Source: Demequina silvatica (lineage in GTDB: Bacteria > Actinomycetota > Actinomycetes > Actinomycetales > Demequinaceae). Taken from it: a DNA stretch of 64,000 nucleotides. A program made the translations under genes and the position numbers. Shown here in pieces: positions 40,723-48,907 of the stretch. The notes beneath the pieces are model-generated. The model saw nothing but the letters and a program-made list of their open reading frames with translations. It made no database searches and was not told the origin of the DNA. Numbering within the stretch: position 1 is the stretch's first letter; the number at the start of each line of letters is the position of its first letter. The stretch covers positions 1-64,000 of the forward strand of contig NZ_BBMA01000012.1 in assembly GCF_000971215.1 (NCBI RefSeq), in the 5' to 3' direction.

Positions 40723-42453
40723 ATGCTCTGGAGACTCCTGGTCTCATCGGTCAGGCCGTACTGGTCGCTGCTCCTCGGAGTGGTGGTCTTCCAGCTCGGC
40801 CAGTCGATCGCCAACCTCTACCTGCCCACGCTCAACGCCGACATCATCGACAAGGGCGTGGCGACGGGCGACATCGGCTACATCTGGCGCGTGGGCGGCT
40901 GGATGCTCGTGCTGTCGTTCGTCCAGGTCGCCTGCACCATCACCGCCGTCTACTTCGGCGCGAAGATCGCGATGCGGGTGGGTCGCGACCTGCGCGGTCA
41001 GATCTTCGGCCGCGTCGCGTCGTTCTCCGAGGCGGAGGTGCAGCGGTTCGGCGCGCCGTCGCTCATCACCCGCACCACCAACGACGTCCAGCAGGTCCAG
41101 ATGCTGGTCCTCATGACGTGCACGCTGCTCATCTCGACGCCGTTCACCGCGATCGGCGGCGTGATCCTCGCGATCGAGCAGGACCCGAAGCTGTCCTGGA
41201 TCATGGCGATCGCGATCCCGCTGCTGCTCATCATCGTGGTCGCGATCGTGACCCGCATGGTGCCTCACTTCCGGCGCATGCAGACCCGCATCGACGGCAT
41301 CAACCGGGTGCTCCGCGAGCAGCTCACCGGCATCCGCGTCATCCGCGCGTTCGTGCGCGAAGGCCAGGAGGGGGAGCGCTTCGCGGACGCGAACGCGCTG
41401 GTGACCGAGTCCGCGGTGAAGGCCGGTCGGCTCATGGCCTCGATGTTCCCGCTGGTGATGCTCGTGGTGAACATGGGCTCCGTCGCCGTGATGTGGTTCG
41501 GCGCCGAACGTATCAACAACGGCGAGATGCAGGTCGGGGCGCTCACCGCGTTCCTCAGCTACCTCATCCAGATCCTGTTCTCGGTGCTGATGGCCACCTT
41601 CCTGTTCGTGCTCGTGCCGCGCGCATCCGTCGCAGCGGACCGCATCGGCGAGGTGCTCGAGACCGAGAGCACGGTCAAGCAGACCCGCGACGGCGCCGCC
41701 GTCCCCGCGCGGGGCGAGGTGGTGTTCGACAACGTCACCTTCACCTACCCCGGGGCCGAGCAGCCCGTCCTCGCGGACATCAGCTTCACGGCCCGGCCAG
41801 GCACCATCACCGCCATCATCGGCTCGACCGGCGCCGGCAAGACCACGCTCGTCAACCTCATCCCGCGCCTCTACGACGCGTCGGGCGGCACCGTGAGCGT
41901 GGGCGGCGTCGACGTCCGCGACGCGGGGCTCGAGTCGCTGTGGTCGCGCATCGGCGTGGTCCCCCAGCGGCCGTACCTGTTCGCGGGCAGCGTGGCGAGC
42001 AACCTCCGCTTCGGCAAGGACGACGCGACGGACCAGGAGATCTGGGACGCGCTCGCGATCGCGCAGGGCGAGGACTTCGTGAGGGCCATGCCCGAGGGTC
42101 TCGACAGCGCGGTCGCGCAGGGCGGCACCACCGTCTCGGGCGGCCAGCGCCAGCGCCTGTCGATCGCCCGCGCCCTGGTGCGCCGTCCCGAGGTGCTGAT
42201 CTTCGACGACTCGTTCAGCGCGCTCGACACGGCGACGGACGCGCGCCTGCGCGCGGCCCTCGCGCGCGAGGTCACCGACGCGACCGTGATCGTGGTCGCG
42301 CAGCGCGTGTCGAGCATCGTCGACGCGGACCAGATCCTCGTGATGGAGGACGGCCGGATAGTCGACCGCGGCACCCATGCGGAGCTCCTCGCGAGCTCCG
42401 AGACCTACCAGGAGATCGTCAGCACCCAGCTGCGTGCGGAGGAGGCGGCATGA
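40723..42453 (+). CDS. Heterodimeric ABC exporter subunit with degenerate Walker B (transmembrane plus ATPase)
   Basis: A 576-residue half-transporter with six membrane helices (about 15-310) and a nucleotide-binding domain. The Walker A is GSTGAGKTT, the signature a canonical VSGGQ, and the Walker B reads IFDDSFSALD, with Asp in place of the catalytic Glu. This is the pattern of the degenerate-site subunit in heterodimeric multidrug exporters such as TM287/288 and BmrCD (family knowledge). Its TGA overlaps the start of the partner. Probably exports drugs or lipids under TetR control. Confidence 0.93.
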   Translation: MLWRLLVSSVRPYWSLLLGVVVFQLGQSIANLYLPTLNADIIDKGVATGDIGYIWRVGGWMLVLSFVQVACTITAVYFGAKIAMRVGRDLRGQIFGRVASFSEAEVQRFGAPSLITRTTNDVQQVQMLVLMTCTLLISTPFTAIGGVILAIEQDPKLSWIMAIAIPLLLIIVVAIVTRMVPHFRRMQTRIDGINRVLREQLTGIRVIRAFVREGQEGERFADANALVTESAVKAGRLMASMFPLVMLVVNMGSVAVMWFGAERINNGEMQVGALTAFLSYLIQILFSVLMATFLFVLVPRASVAADRIGEVLETESTVKQTRDGAAVPARGEVVFDNVTFTYPGAEQPVLADISFTARPGTITAIIGSTGAGKTTLVNLIPRLYDASGGTVSVGGVDVRDAGLESLWSRIGVVPQRPYLFAGSVASNLRFGKDDATDQEIWDALAIAQGEDFVRAMPEGLDSAVAQGGTTVSGGQRQRLSIARALVRRPEVLIFDDSFSALDTATDARLRAALAREVTDATVIVVAQRVSSIVDADQILVMEDGRIVDRGTHAELLASSETYQEIVSTQLRAEEAA

Positions 42454-44426
42454 GCGAGACCACCACCGACGAGAAGCCGTCGACGCCCCGTCCGCCCCAG
42501 CAGCGCCAGCACGGCCCCGGCGGCCCGGGCATGGGCGCGCCGGGGGAGAAGGCGCAGGACTTCAAGGGGTCCTCGATGCGGCTCGTGCGGCTGCTCGGGC
42601 CCGAGAAGCTCCTGGTCTACCTCGTGATCGTGCTCGGCGCGGGGTCCGTCGCGCTCAGCGTGATCGGACCCAAGATCCTCGGCAACGCGACCACGGTCAT
42701 CTTCGAGGGGTTCACCTCGGGCACCGGGATCGACTTCCCGAAGCTCCACGGGATCCTGTGGAGCGTCGCCGCGATCTACGTGGTGTCCGCGATCCTGGCG
42801 CTGGTGCAGGGCCTGGTGCTCAACGGCGTCACCCAGCGGACGGTCTACCGGCTCCGTCAGCGGGTCGAGGACAAGATCCACGACCTTCCGCTGAGCTACT
42901 TCGACCGCCACCAGCGCGGCGACCTGCTGAGCCGCGTCACGAACGACATCGACAACATCTCGCAGACGCTCCAGCAGACGCTCAGCCAGCTGTTCACCTC
43001 GGTGCTCACCGTGGTCGGCATCCTCATCATGATGCTGTCCATCTCCTGGGAGCTCGCGCTCATCGCGATCGTCTCGATCCCGCTCACCACCGTGATCGTG
43101 GCGATGGTGGCGAAGCGCTCGCAGCCCAAGTTCGTGGCCCAGTGGAAGCACACGGGCGACCTCAACGCGCAGATCGAGGAGGGCTACACCGGCCACGCGC
43201 TGGTCAAGGTGTTCGGCCGGAACAAGGAGACGCAGGAGGAGTTCCGCCGCAAGAACGAGGAGCTCTACGAGGCCAGCTTCGGCGCCCAGTTCATCTCCGG
43301 CATCATCATGCCGAGCGCGATGTTCGTGGGGAACCTGGTCTACGTCGCGATCGCCGTGGTCGGCGGCATCATGGTGACCAACGGCCGCCTGCCGTTCGGC
43401 GACATCCAGGCGTTCATCCAGTACTCGCGCCAGTTCCAGCAGCCCATCAGCCAGCTGGGCTCGATGGCCAACCTGCTGCAGTCGGGCGTCGCGTCCGCCG
43501 AGCGCGTGTTCGAGCTGCTCGACGCCCACGAGCAGGAGCCCGACGAGGACCCCGCGCTCACGCCCGCCGACGACCACGGCCGCCTGGTGTTCGAGGACGT
43601 GTCCTTCCGCTACGTGGAGAACAAGCCGCTGATCGACCACCTCGACCTCACCGTCGAGCCCGGCCGCACGGTCGCGATCGTGGGCCCCACCGGCGCGGGC
43701 AAGACCACCCTGGTCAACCTCATCATGCGGTTCTACGAGCTGTCCGGCGGGCGCATCACGCTCGACGGCACGGACATCGCGCACATGACGCGCGACGACC
43801 TCCGCTCGCGCACCGGCATGGTCCTCCAGGACACGTGGCTGTTCGGCGGGACCATCCGCGACAACATCGCGTACGGCCGCTCCGATGCCACCGAGGAGGA
43901 GATCCTCGACGCCGCGAGGGCCGCCTACGTCGACCGGTTCGTGCACTCGCTGCCGGACGGCTACGACACCGTCCTCGACGACGACGCGACCAACCTGTCC
44001 GCCGGCGAGCGGCAACTGGTCACCATCGCCCGCGCCTTCGTCGCGCAGCCCCAGGTGCTCATCCTCGACGAGGCGACCTCCTCGGTGGACACCCGCACCG
44101 AGCTGCTGGTGCAGCGCGCCATGGCGAGGCTGCGCCGCGACCGCACGGCGTTCGTCATCGCGCACCGCCTGTCGACCATCCGTGACGCGGACCTCATCCT
44201 CGTGATGGAGAACGGGTCGATCGTCGAGCAGGGCAACCACCAGGAGCTGCTCAAGGCGAAGGGCGCGTACGCCCGCCTGTACGAGGCCCAGTTCGCCGCC
44301 CCGATCGACGAGGTCGAGGCGCCGATCGACGAGATCCACCCGGAGACGGACGCGATCCCGACCACGTTCGACGACCCGTCGGTGCCGCACCCCGAGGGTC
44401 CGGCGCACGCGGGCGAGCAGGCCTAG
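42450..44426 (+). CDS. Heterodimeric ABC exporter subunit with intact Walker B
   Basis: A 658-residue partner half-transporter. A Pro/Gln-rich N-terminal extension of about 45 residues precedes six helices, the Walker A GPTGAGKTT, a variant signature LSAGE, and a Walker B with catalytic Glu (LILDEATSSVD). The variant signature faces the degenerate Walker site of the partner, giving one active and one inactive ATP site. A C-terminal tail of about 45 acidic residues follows the ATPase. ATGA overlap with the upstream gene indicates coupled synthesis. Confidence 0.93.
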   Translation: MSETTTDEKPSTPRPPQQRQHGPGGPGMGAPGEKAQDFKGSSMRLVRLLGPEKLLVYLVIVLGAGSVALSVIGPKILGNATTVIFEGFTSGTGIDFPKLHGILWSVAAIYVVSAILALVQGLVLNGVTQRTVYRLRQRVEDKIHDLPLSYFDRHQRGDLLSRVTNDIDNISQTLQQTLSQLFTSVLTVVGILIMMLSISWELALIAIVSIPLTTVIVAMVAKRSQPKFVAQWKHTGDLNAQIEEGYTGHALVKVFGRNKETQEEFRRKNEELYEASFGAQFISGIIMPSAMFVGNLVYVAIAVVGGIMVTNGRLPFGDIQAFIQYSRQFQQPISQLGSMANLLQSGVASAERVFELLDAHEQEPDEDPALTPADDHGRLVFEDVSFRYVENKPLIDHLDLTVEPGRTVAIVGPTGAGKTTLVNLIMRFYELSGGRITLDGTDIAHMTRDDLRSRTGMVLQDTWLFGGTIRDNIAYGRSDATEEEILDAARAAYVDRFVHSLPDGYDTVLDDDATNLSAGERQLVTIARAFVAQPQVLILDEATSSVDTRTELLVQRAMARLRRDRTAFVIAHRLSTIRDADLILVMENGSIVEQGNHQELLKAKGAYARLYEAQFAAPIDEVEAPIDEIHPETDAIPTTFDDPSVPHPEGPAHAGEQA

Positions 44427-44442
44427 CGTCACCACAGCGACA

Positions 44443-44482
44443 GGGGACGATGCGCGGGTCACCCGACCCGCGCATCGTCCCC
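44443..44482. terminator. Bidirectional hairpin built from two repeat copies
   Basis: Perfect 18-bp arms, GGGGACGATGCGCGGGTC (44443-44460) and its complement (44465-44482), loop ACCC. It lies between the convergent ABC exporter and DUF389 genes, 10 nt from the DUF389 stop. A very stable stem without a T-tract. Confidence 0.75.
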
Positions 44483-44492
44483 TCGCCGTGTG

Positions 44493-45533
44493 TCAGGAGG
44501 CGGGCGCCTCGAGGTGGTCCGCGTCGAAGGTGTAGGCCGGGATGAACTCGAGGTCGATCAGCGACGTGTCGAGGCCGTCGGCCTCCATCGCGTCGAACAC
44601 CGCCGCGACGTCCGGGATCGGCGGCTCGCCCTTGACCTGCACGAGGATGCGGTTAGCCTCGCGCGGCTCGATCGTCACGATCTGCCAGCGCGAGTCCTCG
44701 GTGACCTGCTCGACGAACGCGGTGACGCGCGCCATCCTGGCGCGGTCCTCGAGCGTCTTGAGCGAGGAGTAGGTGAGCGGCACCGAGACCACCAGGAGCA
44801 GCACGATGGTGGTGAGGTAGGCGCGGGCGCGGCGACGGCGCTCGGCCTCCTTGTCCTCGGCCATCTCGATCCGCAGGCGCGCGTATCCGTAGACCGCCAT
44901 CACCACGGACCCGGTCGCGAGGATCGCCGCGACGTTGGTGGTGAAGAGCAGCATCGCGCCGGCCGCCTGCGACCAGTGGCCCGACTCGAGCGTCAGGCCC
45001 ACCACCGCCAGCGGCGGGACGAGGGAGATCGCGATGGCCACGCCGGGGAGCGTGTCCGAGATGTCGGAGCGGACCAGCGCGATCGATCCCACGACACCGG
45101 TGGCGAGGGCCGCGAGCAGGTCGACCACCTTGGGCGAGACGCGGCCCGCGACCTGGCTGTTGGTGGCCGCGGACATGTCCTGGACCAGCATGAGGCCGAA
45201 CACGAACCCGATCGCGATCACCGCGGCGATGCCGGCGATCATGATGATGACGGAGCGCACCAGGTTGGCGCGGTCCCCCAGCACCGTGGCCAGCATGGTG
45301 CCCTGGATCGGCTGCATCAGCGGCGCCACGATCATCGCGCCGATCACGGTGGCCGTGGAGTCCGCGACCACGCCCGCCGTCGCGATGATCGACGCGAGGA
45401 TCAGCAGCAGCCAGAAGCGGGTGTGCTTCGCGCGCGAGCGCTCGCCCGCGAAGAACACCGCCTCGCGCATGTAGTCGACGGTGTTGAGCCTGGCTCCCCA
45501 CCGCGTGTCACGCGGGACGGACGCAGCCGTCAC
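44493..45533 (-). CDS. DUF389 integral membrane protein
   Basis: A 346-residue protein matching the DUF389 family. After a cytoplasmic N-terminus, it has about six helices (ATAGVVADSTATVIGAMIVAPLMQPIQG is the family's most conserved segment), and the C-terminal soluble part (about 250-346) has an OB/ferredoxin-like alternation. Function is unknown in bacteria. The GTG at 45533 overlaps the upstream SHOCT gene's TGA as GTGA. It is the third gene of a DUF6325-SHOCT-DUF389 operon. Confidence 0.88.
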   Translation of the reverse strand: MTAASVPRDTRWGARLNTVDYMREAVFFAGERSRAKHTRFWLLLILASIIATAGVVADSTATVIGAMIVAPLMQPIQGTMLATVLGDRANLVRSVIIMIAGIAAVIAIGFVFGLMLVQDMSAATNSQVAGRVSPKVVDLLAALATGVVGSIALVRSDISDTLPGVAIAISLVPPLAVVGLTLESGHWSQAAGAMLLFTTNVAAILATGSVVMAVYGYARLRIEMAEDKEAERRRRARAYLTTIVLLLVVSVPLTYSSLKTLEDRARMARVTAFVEQVTEDSRWQIVTIEPREANRILVQVKGEPPIPDVAAVFDAMEADGLDTSLIDLEFIPAYTFDADHLEAPAS

Positions 45534-45904
45534 CCGAGGAGCTTCGCCTTGGCGGCGGCGAACTCCGCGTCCGACAGGACGCCCGCGTCCTTCATCTGCG
45601 CCAGCTGCGCGAGCTTCGCCATGAGGTCGTCGCCGCCCGCAGGGGCGGCCGCGACCTGCGGCGCCTGCTGCTGCTGGAGCTGCGCCATCTGCGCCTGCAT
45701 GGCCGCCATCTGCGCCTGCGACTGCTGCTGCTGGTAGGCGGCCTGCTCGGCCTCGTACTGCTCCTGCTGCGCCTGCTGCTCCTGTCCCGCCCAACGCTGC
45801 TGCTGGCGGCGGTTCACGCGGCCGCCCACCGCCTGCGCGGTGCCGGCGATGACCGCCGTCCGTGCCATCGTGCCCACCAGTCCCGGTCGACCCATCCTGC
45901 GCAT
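45530..45904 (-). CDS. SHOCT-domain protein
   Basis: A 124-residue protein. The N-terminal part (RTAVIAGTAQAVGGRVNRR) is weakly hydrophobic, followed by a long Gln-rich probable coiled coil (about 35-85). A C-terminal SHOCT domain (LMAKLAQLAQMKDAGVLSDAEFAAAKAKLLG) is a short helical oligomerisation motif. GGGAGCAGGA precedes the ATG. Tight coupling to DUF389 suggests a membrane partner (inference). Confidence 0.88.
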   Translation of the reverse strand: MRRMGRPGLVGTMARTAVIAGTAQAVGGRVNRRQQQRWAGQEQQAQQEQYEAEQAAYQQQQSQAQMAAMQAQMAQLQQQQAPQVAAAPAGGDDLMAKLAQLAQMKDAGVLSDAEFAAAKAKLLG

Positions 45905-45947
45905 GGTCCTGCTCCCTTGTCTCTCGGTGTGTCTCTGTCGGTACGTC

Positions 45948-46376
45948 TCAGGCCTCGGCGCGGATCGCGTCGAGGACCTCCTGGACCACGGGGCCCGGCA
46001 CCCGCACGGTGTCGAGCAGCTCGCCGCCCGCCGCGGCGATCGTGTCGCGCAGCGGCACCACCCACGAGTGCTCGAAGCACAGGATCGCGGCGCTCGCGCC
46101 GGGCGCGAGCGACTCCGCGAGGATGTCGGCGTCCTCGTCGTTGAGCAGCCCGTCGAGGCGCGCGAGGAGCTCGCTCAGCGCGGTCACCTCCGGGTCGTCG
46201 GTGATCTCCGCGAGCTCGAGGATCTCGACGGCGCCATCCGCGTTCTTGTGCACCACCACGGCGTCGACGATCGAGATCACCCCCGCCTCTACCAGCTTCT
46301 TGATCTCCGCGAGGATCGAGCCGTCGAAGCGGCTCTCCGCGAAGGCGATGGTGACGATCTCGACCGGGCCGATCAT
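45948..46376 (-). CDS. DUF6325-family protein
   Basis: A 142-residue soluble protein beginning MIGPVEIVTIAFAESRFDGS. It resembles the DUF6325/DUF1269-like family often found next to SHOCT proteins in Actinobacteria. Predicted alpha/beta; CFEHSWVVPLRDTIAAAGGELLD may be the conserved core. Function unknown. GGGAGC precedes the ATG. It is the first gene of the three-gene operon. Confidence 0.8.
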   Translation of the reverse strand: MIGPVEIVTIAFAESRFDGSILAEIKKLVEAGVISIVDAVVVHKNADGAVEILELAEITDDPEVTALSELLARLDGLLNDEDADILAESLAPGASAAILCFEHSWVVPLRDTIAAAGGELLDTVRVPGPVVQEVLDAIRAEA

Positions 46377-46434
46377 GGTGGTGCTCCCTTGCTCTGAGGC
46401 GTGGCGACGGGCGCGACGTGCACCCCCAACCGGA

Positions 46435-46464
46435 AGGCTAGGCCCGCCGGGCACGGCGCGGCAA
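46435..46464 (-). promoter_or_regulatory. Promoter of the DUF6325 operon
   Basis: On the minus strand TTGCCG (46464-46459) and TAGCCT (46440-46435) are 18 nt apart, placing transcription about 50 nt before the DUF6325 start. Confidence 0.5.
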
Positions 46465-46497
46465 CAGGAGCGCGACGCGCGTCTCCACCAGGGGTGA

Positions 46498-46526
46498 TTG
46501 TTCCCGCGGTGCCGCGGTGATAACCT
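46498..46526 (+). promoter_or_regulatory. rho promoter and start of its leader
   Basis: TTGTTC (46498-46503) and TAACCT (46521-46526) are 17 nt apart, with an inverted CCGCGG repeat in the spacer. Transcription would start near 46533, giving a leader of about 145 nt before rho. Rho leaders commonly mediate autoregulation; no obvious stem other than G+C-rich pairing is visible. Confidence 0.6.
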
Positions 46527-46676
46527 GGTTCCGCTTCCCCCGGACGGCGCATCGCGCCCCGGACGAACGCTATCCACGTTGCAGGCGTCTGACGAAGATG
46601 TCCCGTCAGCCGTACCCACGTGGGCGAATCTCGCACTTCTGGAGCCACAGGGGCTCGTGCGAGGAAAGGACAGTAC

Positions 46677-48524
46677 GTGACCGACACGACCGTGGCGCCG
46701 GACCAGACCGCCACCCTCACCGCGATGAAGCTTCCGCAGCTCCAGGCGCTCGCCGCCGAGCTCGGAGTCTCCGGAACCGCGCGCATGCGCAAGAAGGACC
46801 TGATCGACGCCATCAAGAACGGCGGCGTGGTCCCGGCGAAGGCGCCGGCGGCCGAGAAGGCCCCCTCCACGACCCCCGCGAAGGCCCCCGCGAAGGCGTC
46901 CGCTCCCGCGGCCGCGACGGGGGACGATGCTCCGGCGAGCGAGCGCCCCGCGCGCCAGCCCCGCCGCCGCGCCGAGTCGCCCCAGTCGGCTCCGGCCGCG
47001 TCCGGGGCCTCCGACAACGAGGACCCCGCCTCGCGCGCCCGCCGCGCCAAGGAGGCCGTGAGCCTCGACCTGCCCCGTGGCGACCGGCCCGAGGCGGCCC
47101 AGGGCGACGAGGACGCCGAGTCCCGCGCCCGACGGGCGAAGGAGGCCGTGAGCCTCGACCTGCCCCGCGGCGAGGAGGACGGCGAGCAGCAGGGCGACCG
47201 CCGCCAGCAGCAGGGCCAGCAGCGTCAGCAGCAGAACCAGGCGCAGCAGGACGACGACGGCCAGGGCAACCGCCGCCGCCGAGGCCGCGGTCGCGGTCGC
47301 GGCCGCGGGCGCGAGCGCGACGGCCTCGACGCCGCCCAGCCCGCCCAGCAGCTCGACGAGGACGACGTGAGGGACGACGAGGAGCTGACCCCGGTCGGCG
47401 GCATCGTCGACATCCTCGACAACTACGCGTTCATCCGCACCACCGGCTACCTCCCCGGCAAGTCGGACGTGTACGTGTCGATGAACCAGATCAAGAAGTA
47501 CGGCCTGCGCAAGGGCGACGCCATCACCGGCACCGTCCGCCCACCCCGCCCGGGCGAGCGCGGCCAGCGCCAGAAGTTCAACGCGCTCGCCGAGGTGGAC
47601 CGCGTCAACGGCCTCACGCCCGAGGAGGCGCGCGGCCGCGCGGCCTTCGGCGACCTCACGCCGCTGTACCCGCAGCAGCGCCTGCACCTCGAGACCGAGC
47701 CGCGCAACATGACCAACCGCGTGATCGACCTCGTCGCGCCCATCGGCAAGGGCCAGCGCGGCCTCATCGTGTCGCCCCCGAAGGCGGGCAAGACCCTGGT
47801 GCTGCAGTCGATCGCCAACGCGATCGTCACCAACAACCCCGAGGTCCACCTCATGGTCGTGCTCGTCGACGAGCGCCCCGAGGAGGTCACCGACATGCAG
47901 CGCACGGTCAAGGGCGAGGTCATCGCCTCGACCTTCGACCGCCCGGCCGACGACCACACCACGGTCGCCGAGCTCGCGATCGAGCGCGCCAAGCGCCTGG
48001 TCGAGATGGGCCACGACGTGGTCGTGCTGCTCGACTCGATCACCCGCCTGGGCCGCGCCTACAACATCTCGGCGCCCGCGTCGGGCCGCATCCTCTCGGG
48101 AGGCGTCGACTCGTCGGCGCTGTACCCGCCCAAGCGCTTCTTCGGCGCGGCGCGCAACATCGAGAACGGCGGCTCGCTCACCATCCTCGCGACCGCGCTG
48201 GTCGAGACCGGCTCGAAGGCCGACGAGGTGATCTTCGAGGAGTTCAAGGGCACCGGCAACATGGAGCTGAAGCTCTCGCGCACGCTCGCCGACCGCCGCA
48301 TCTTCCCGGCCGTCGACGTCAACGCGTCGGGCACGCGCCGCGAGGAGATCCTCATGAGCCCCGAGGAGCTCAAGATCATGTGGAAGCTGCGCCGCGTCCT
48401 CACGGGTCTCGAGCAGCAGCAGGCCATCGAGGTGCTCCTGGGCAAGCTCAAGGAGAACAAGACCAACGCCGAGTTCCTCATGCAGGTCGCCAAGACCACG
48501 CCGGGGAGCGACGAGGAGAAGTAG
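46677..48524 (+). CDS. rho: Transcription termination factor Rho
   Basis: Hexameric RNA helicase/ATPase. The N-terminal Rho_N helical domain (about 15-52) is followed by a disordered insert of about 180 residues: Ala/Pro/Lys-rich, two 30-residue repeats (119-134 and 149-164 both contain SRARRAKEAVSLDLPRG), Gln-rich, then an RGRGRG stretch. The cold-shock RNA-binding domain is at about 235-310, the P-loop SPPKAGKT at 366-373, and the Walker B LLDSITRLGRAYN follows. Long inserts are typical of actinobacterial Rho and affect RNA binding. The GTG at 46677 is preceded by GAAAGGA. Length 615. Confidence 0.96.
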   Translation: MTDTTVAPDQTATLTAMKLPQLQALAAELGVSGTARMRKKDLIDAIKNGGVVPAKAPAAEKAPSTTPAKAPAKASAPAAATGDDAPASERPARQPRRRAESPQSAPAASGASDNEDPASRARRAKEAVSLDLPRGDRPEAAQGDEDAESRARRAKEAVSLDLPRGEEDGEQQGDRRQQQGQQRQQQNQAQQDDDGQGNRRRRGRGRGRGRGRERDGLDAAQPAQQLDEDDVRDDEELTPVGGIVDILDNYAFIRTTGYLPGKSDVYVSMNQIKKYGLRKGDAITGTVRPPRPGERGQRQKFNALAEVDRVNGLTPEEARGRAAFGDLTPLYPQQRLHLETEPRNMTNRVIDLVAPIGKGQRGLIVSPPKAGKTLVLQSIANAIVTNNPEVHLMVVLVDERPEEVTDMQRTVKGEVIASTFDRPADDHTTVAELAIERAKRLVEMGHDVVVLLDSITRLGRAYNISAPASGRILSGGVDSSALYPPKRFFGAARNIENGGSLTILATALVETGSKADEVIFEEFKGTGNMELKLSRTLADRRIFPAVDVNASGTRREEILMSPEELKIMWKLRRVLTGLEQQQAIEVLLGKLKENKTNAEFLMQVAKTTPGSDEEK

Positions 48525-48540
48525 CACCCTCGCATCCGAC

Positions 48541-48574
48541 AGGGCCGGGTCCGCCGCGAGGCGGGCCCGGCCCT
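48541..48574 (+). terminator. rho terminator
   Basis: A 15-bp stem (48541-48555 with 48560-48574, AGGGCCGGG...CCCGGCCCT, one T-G pair) with loop GCGA, 16 nt after the stop codon, followed by TCGCG rather than a T-run. Confidence 0.75.
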
Positions 48575-48907
48575 TCGCGTACCCCGCGCCCGCCTGCGGC
48601 GACGGGTCCACCCGGGCCGGCCCGCGCATCGTCCCCTCGCACGTCCGATCGCGCGCCCGGGATCATGGCACAGGACCGCGCGCGCCGCAGGACAACAGGG
48701 GCGAATGTGAGAAACGCCCCACACCAGGACCTTCGGCCCAGGCAGGGATGATGCTGGAGGCCGGGACGTGACGTAGAGGTGCCGGATCCGATCGGGTCGA
48801 GGCAGCACAGGGGGCGGCGCATCCCGCGGCGGCCGGACCGGACCGCCGAGCAGAGCGTCGCGCCCGTTATCAGCGTGCCCGGCGCTCCTCACGCATGGAG
48901 GAGATGC
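48575..48907. other. Intergenic region upstream of the M6 protease
   Basis: No ORF with supporting codon use is seen. It contains one copy of the dispersed repeat (48625-48636). No convincing promoter for the protease could be defined. The region's reading frames are G+C-driven shadows. Confidence 0.6.

Noticed and set aside
47019..47198. Repeats in rho considered as a CRISPR-like or mobile repeat
   Set aside because: The 90-nt unit is in frame and codes for a protein repeat. There is no spacer structure.
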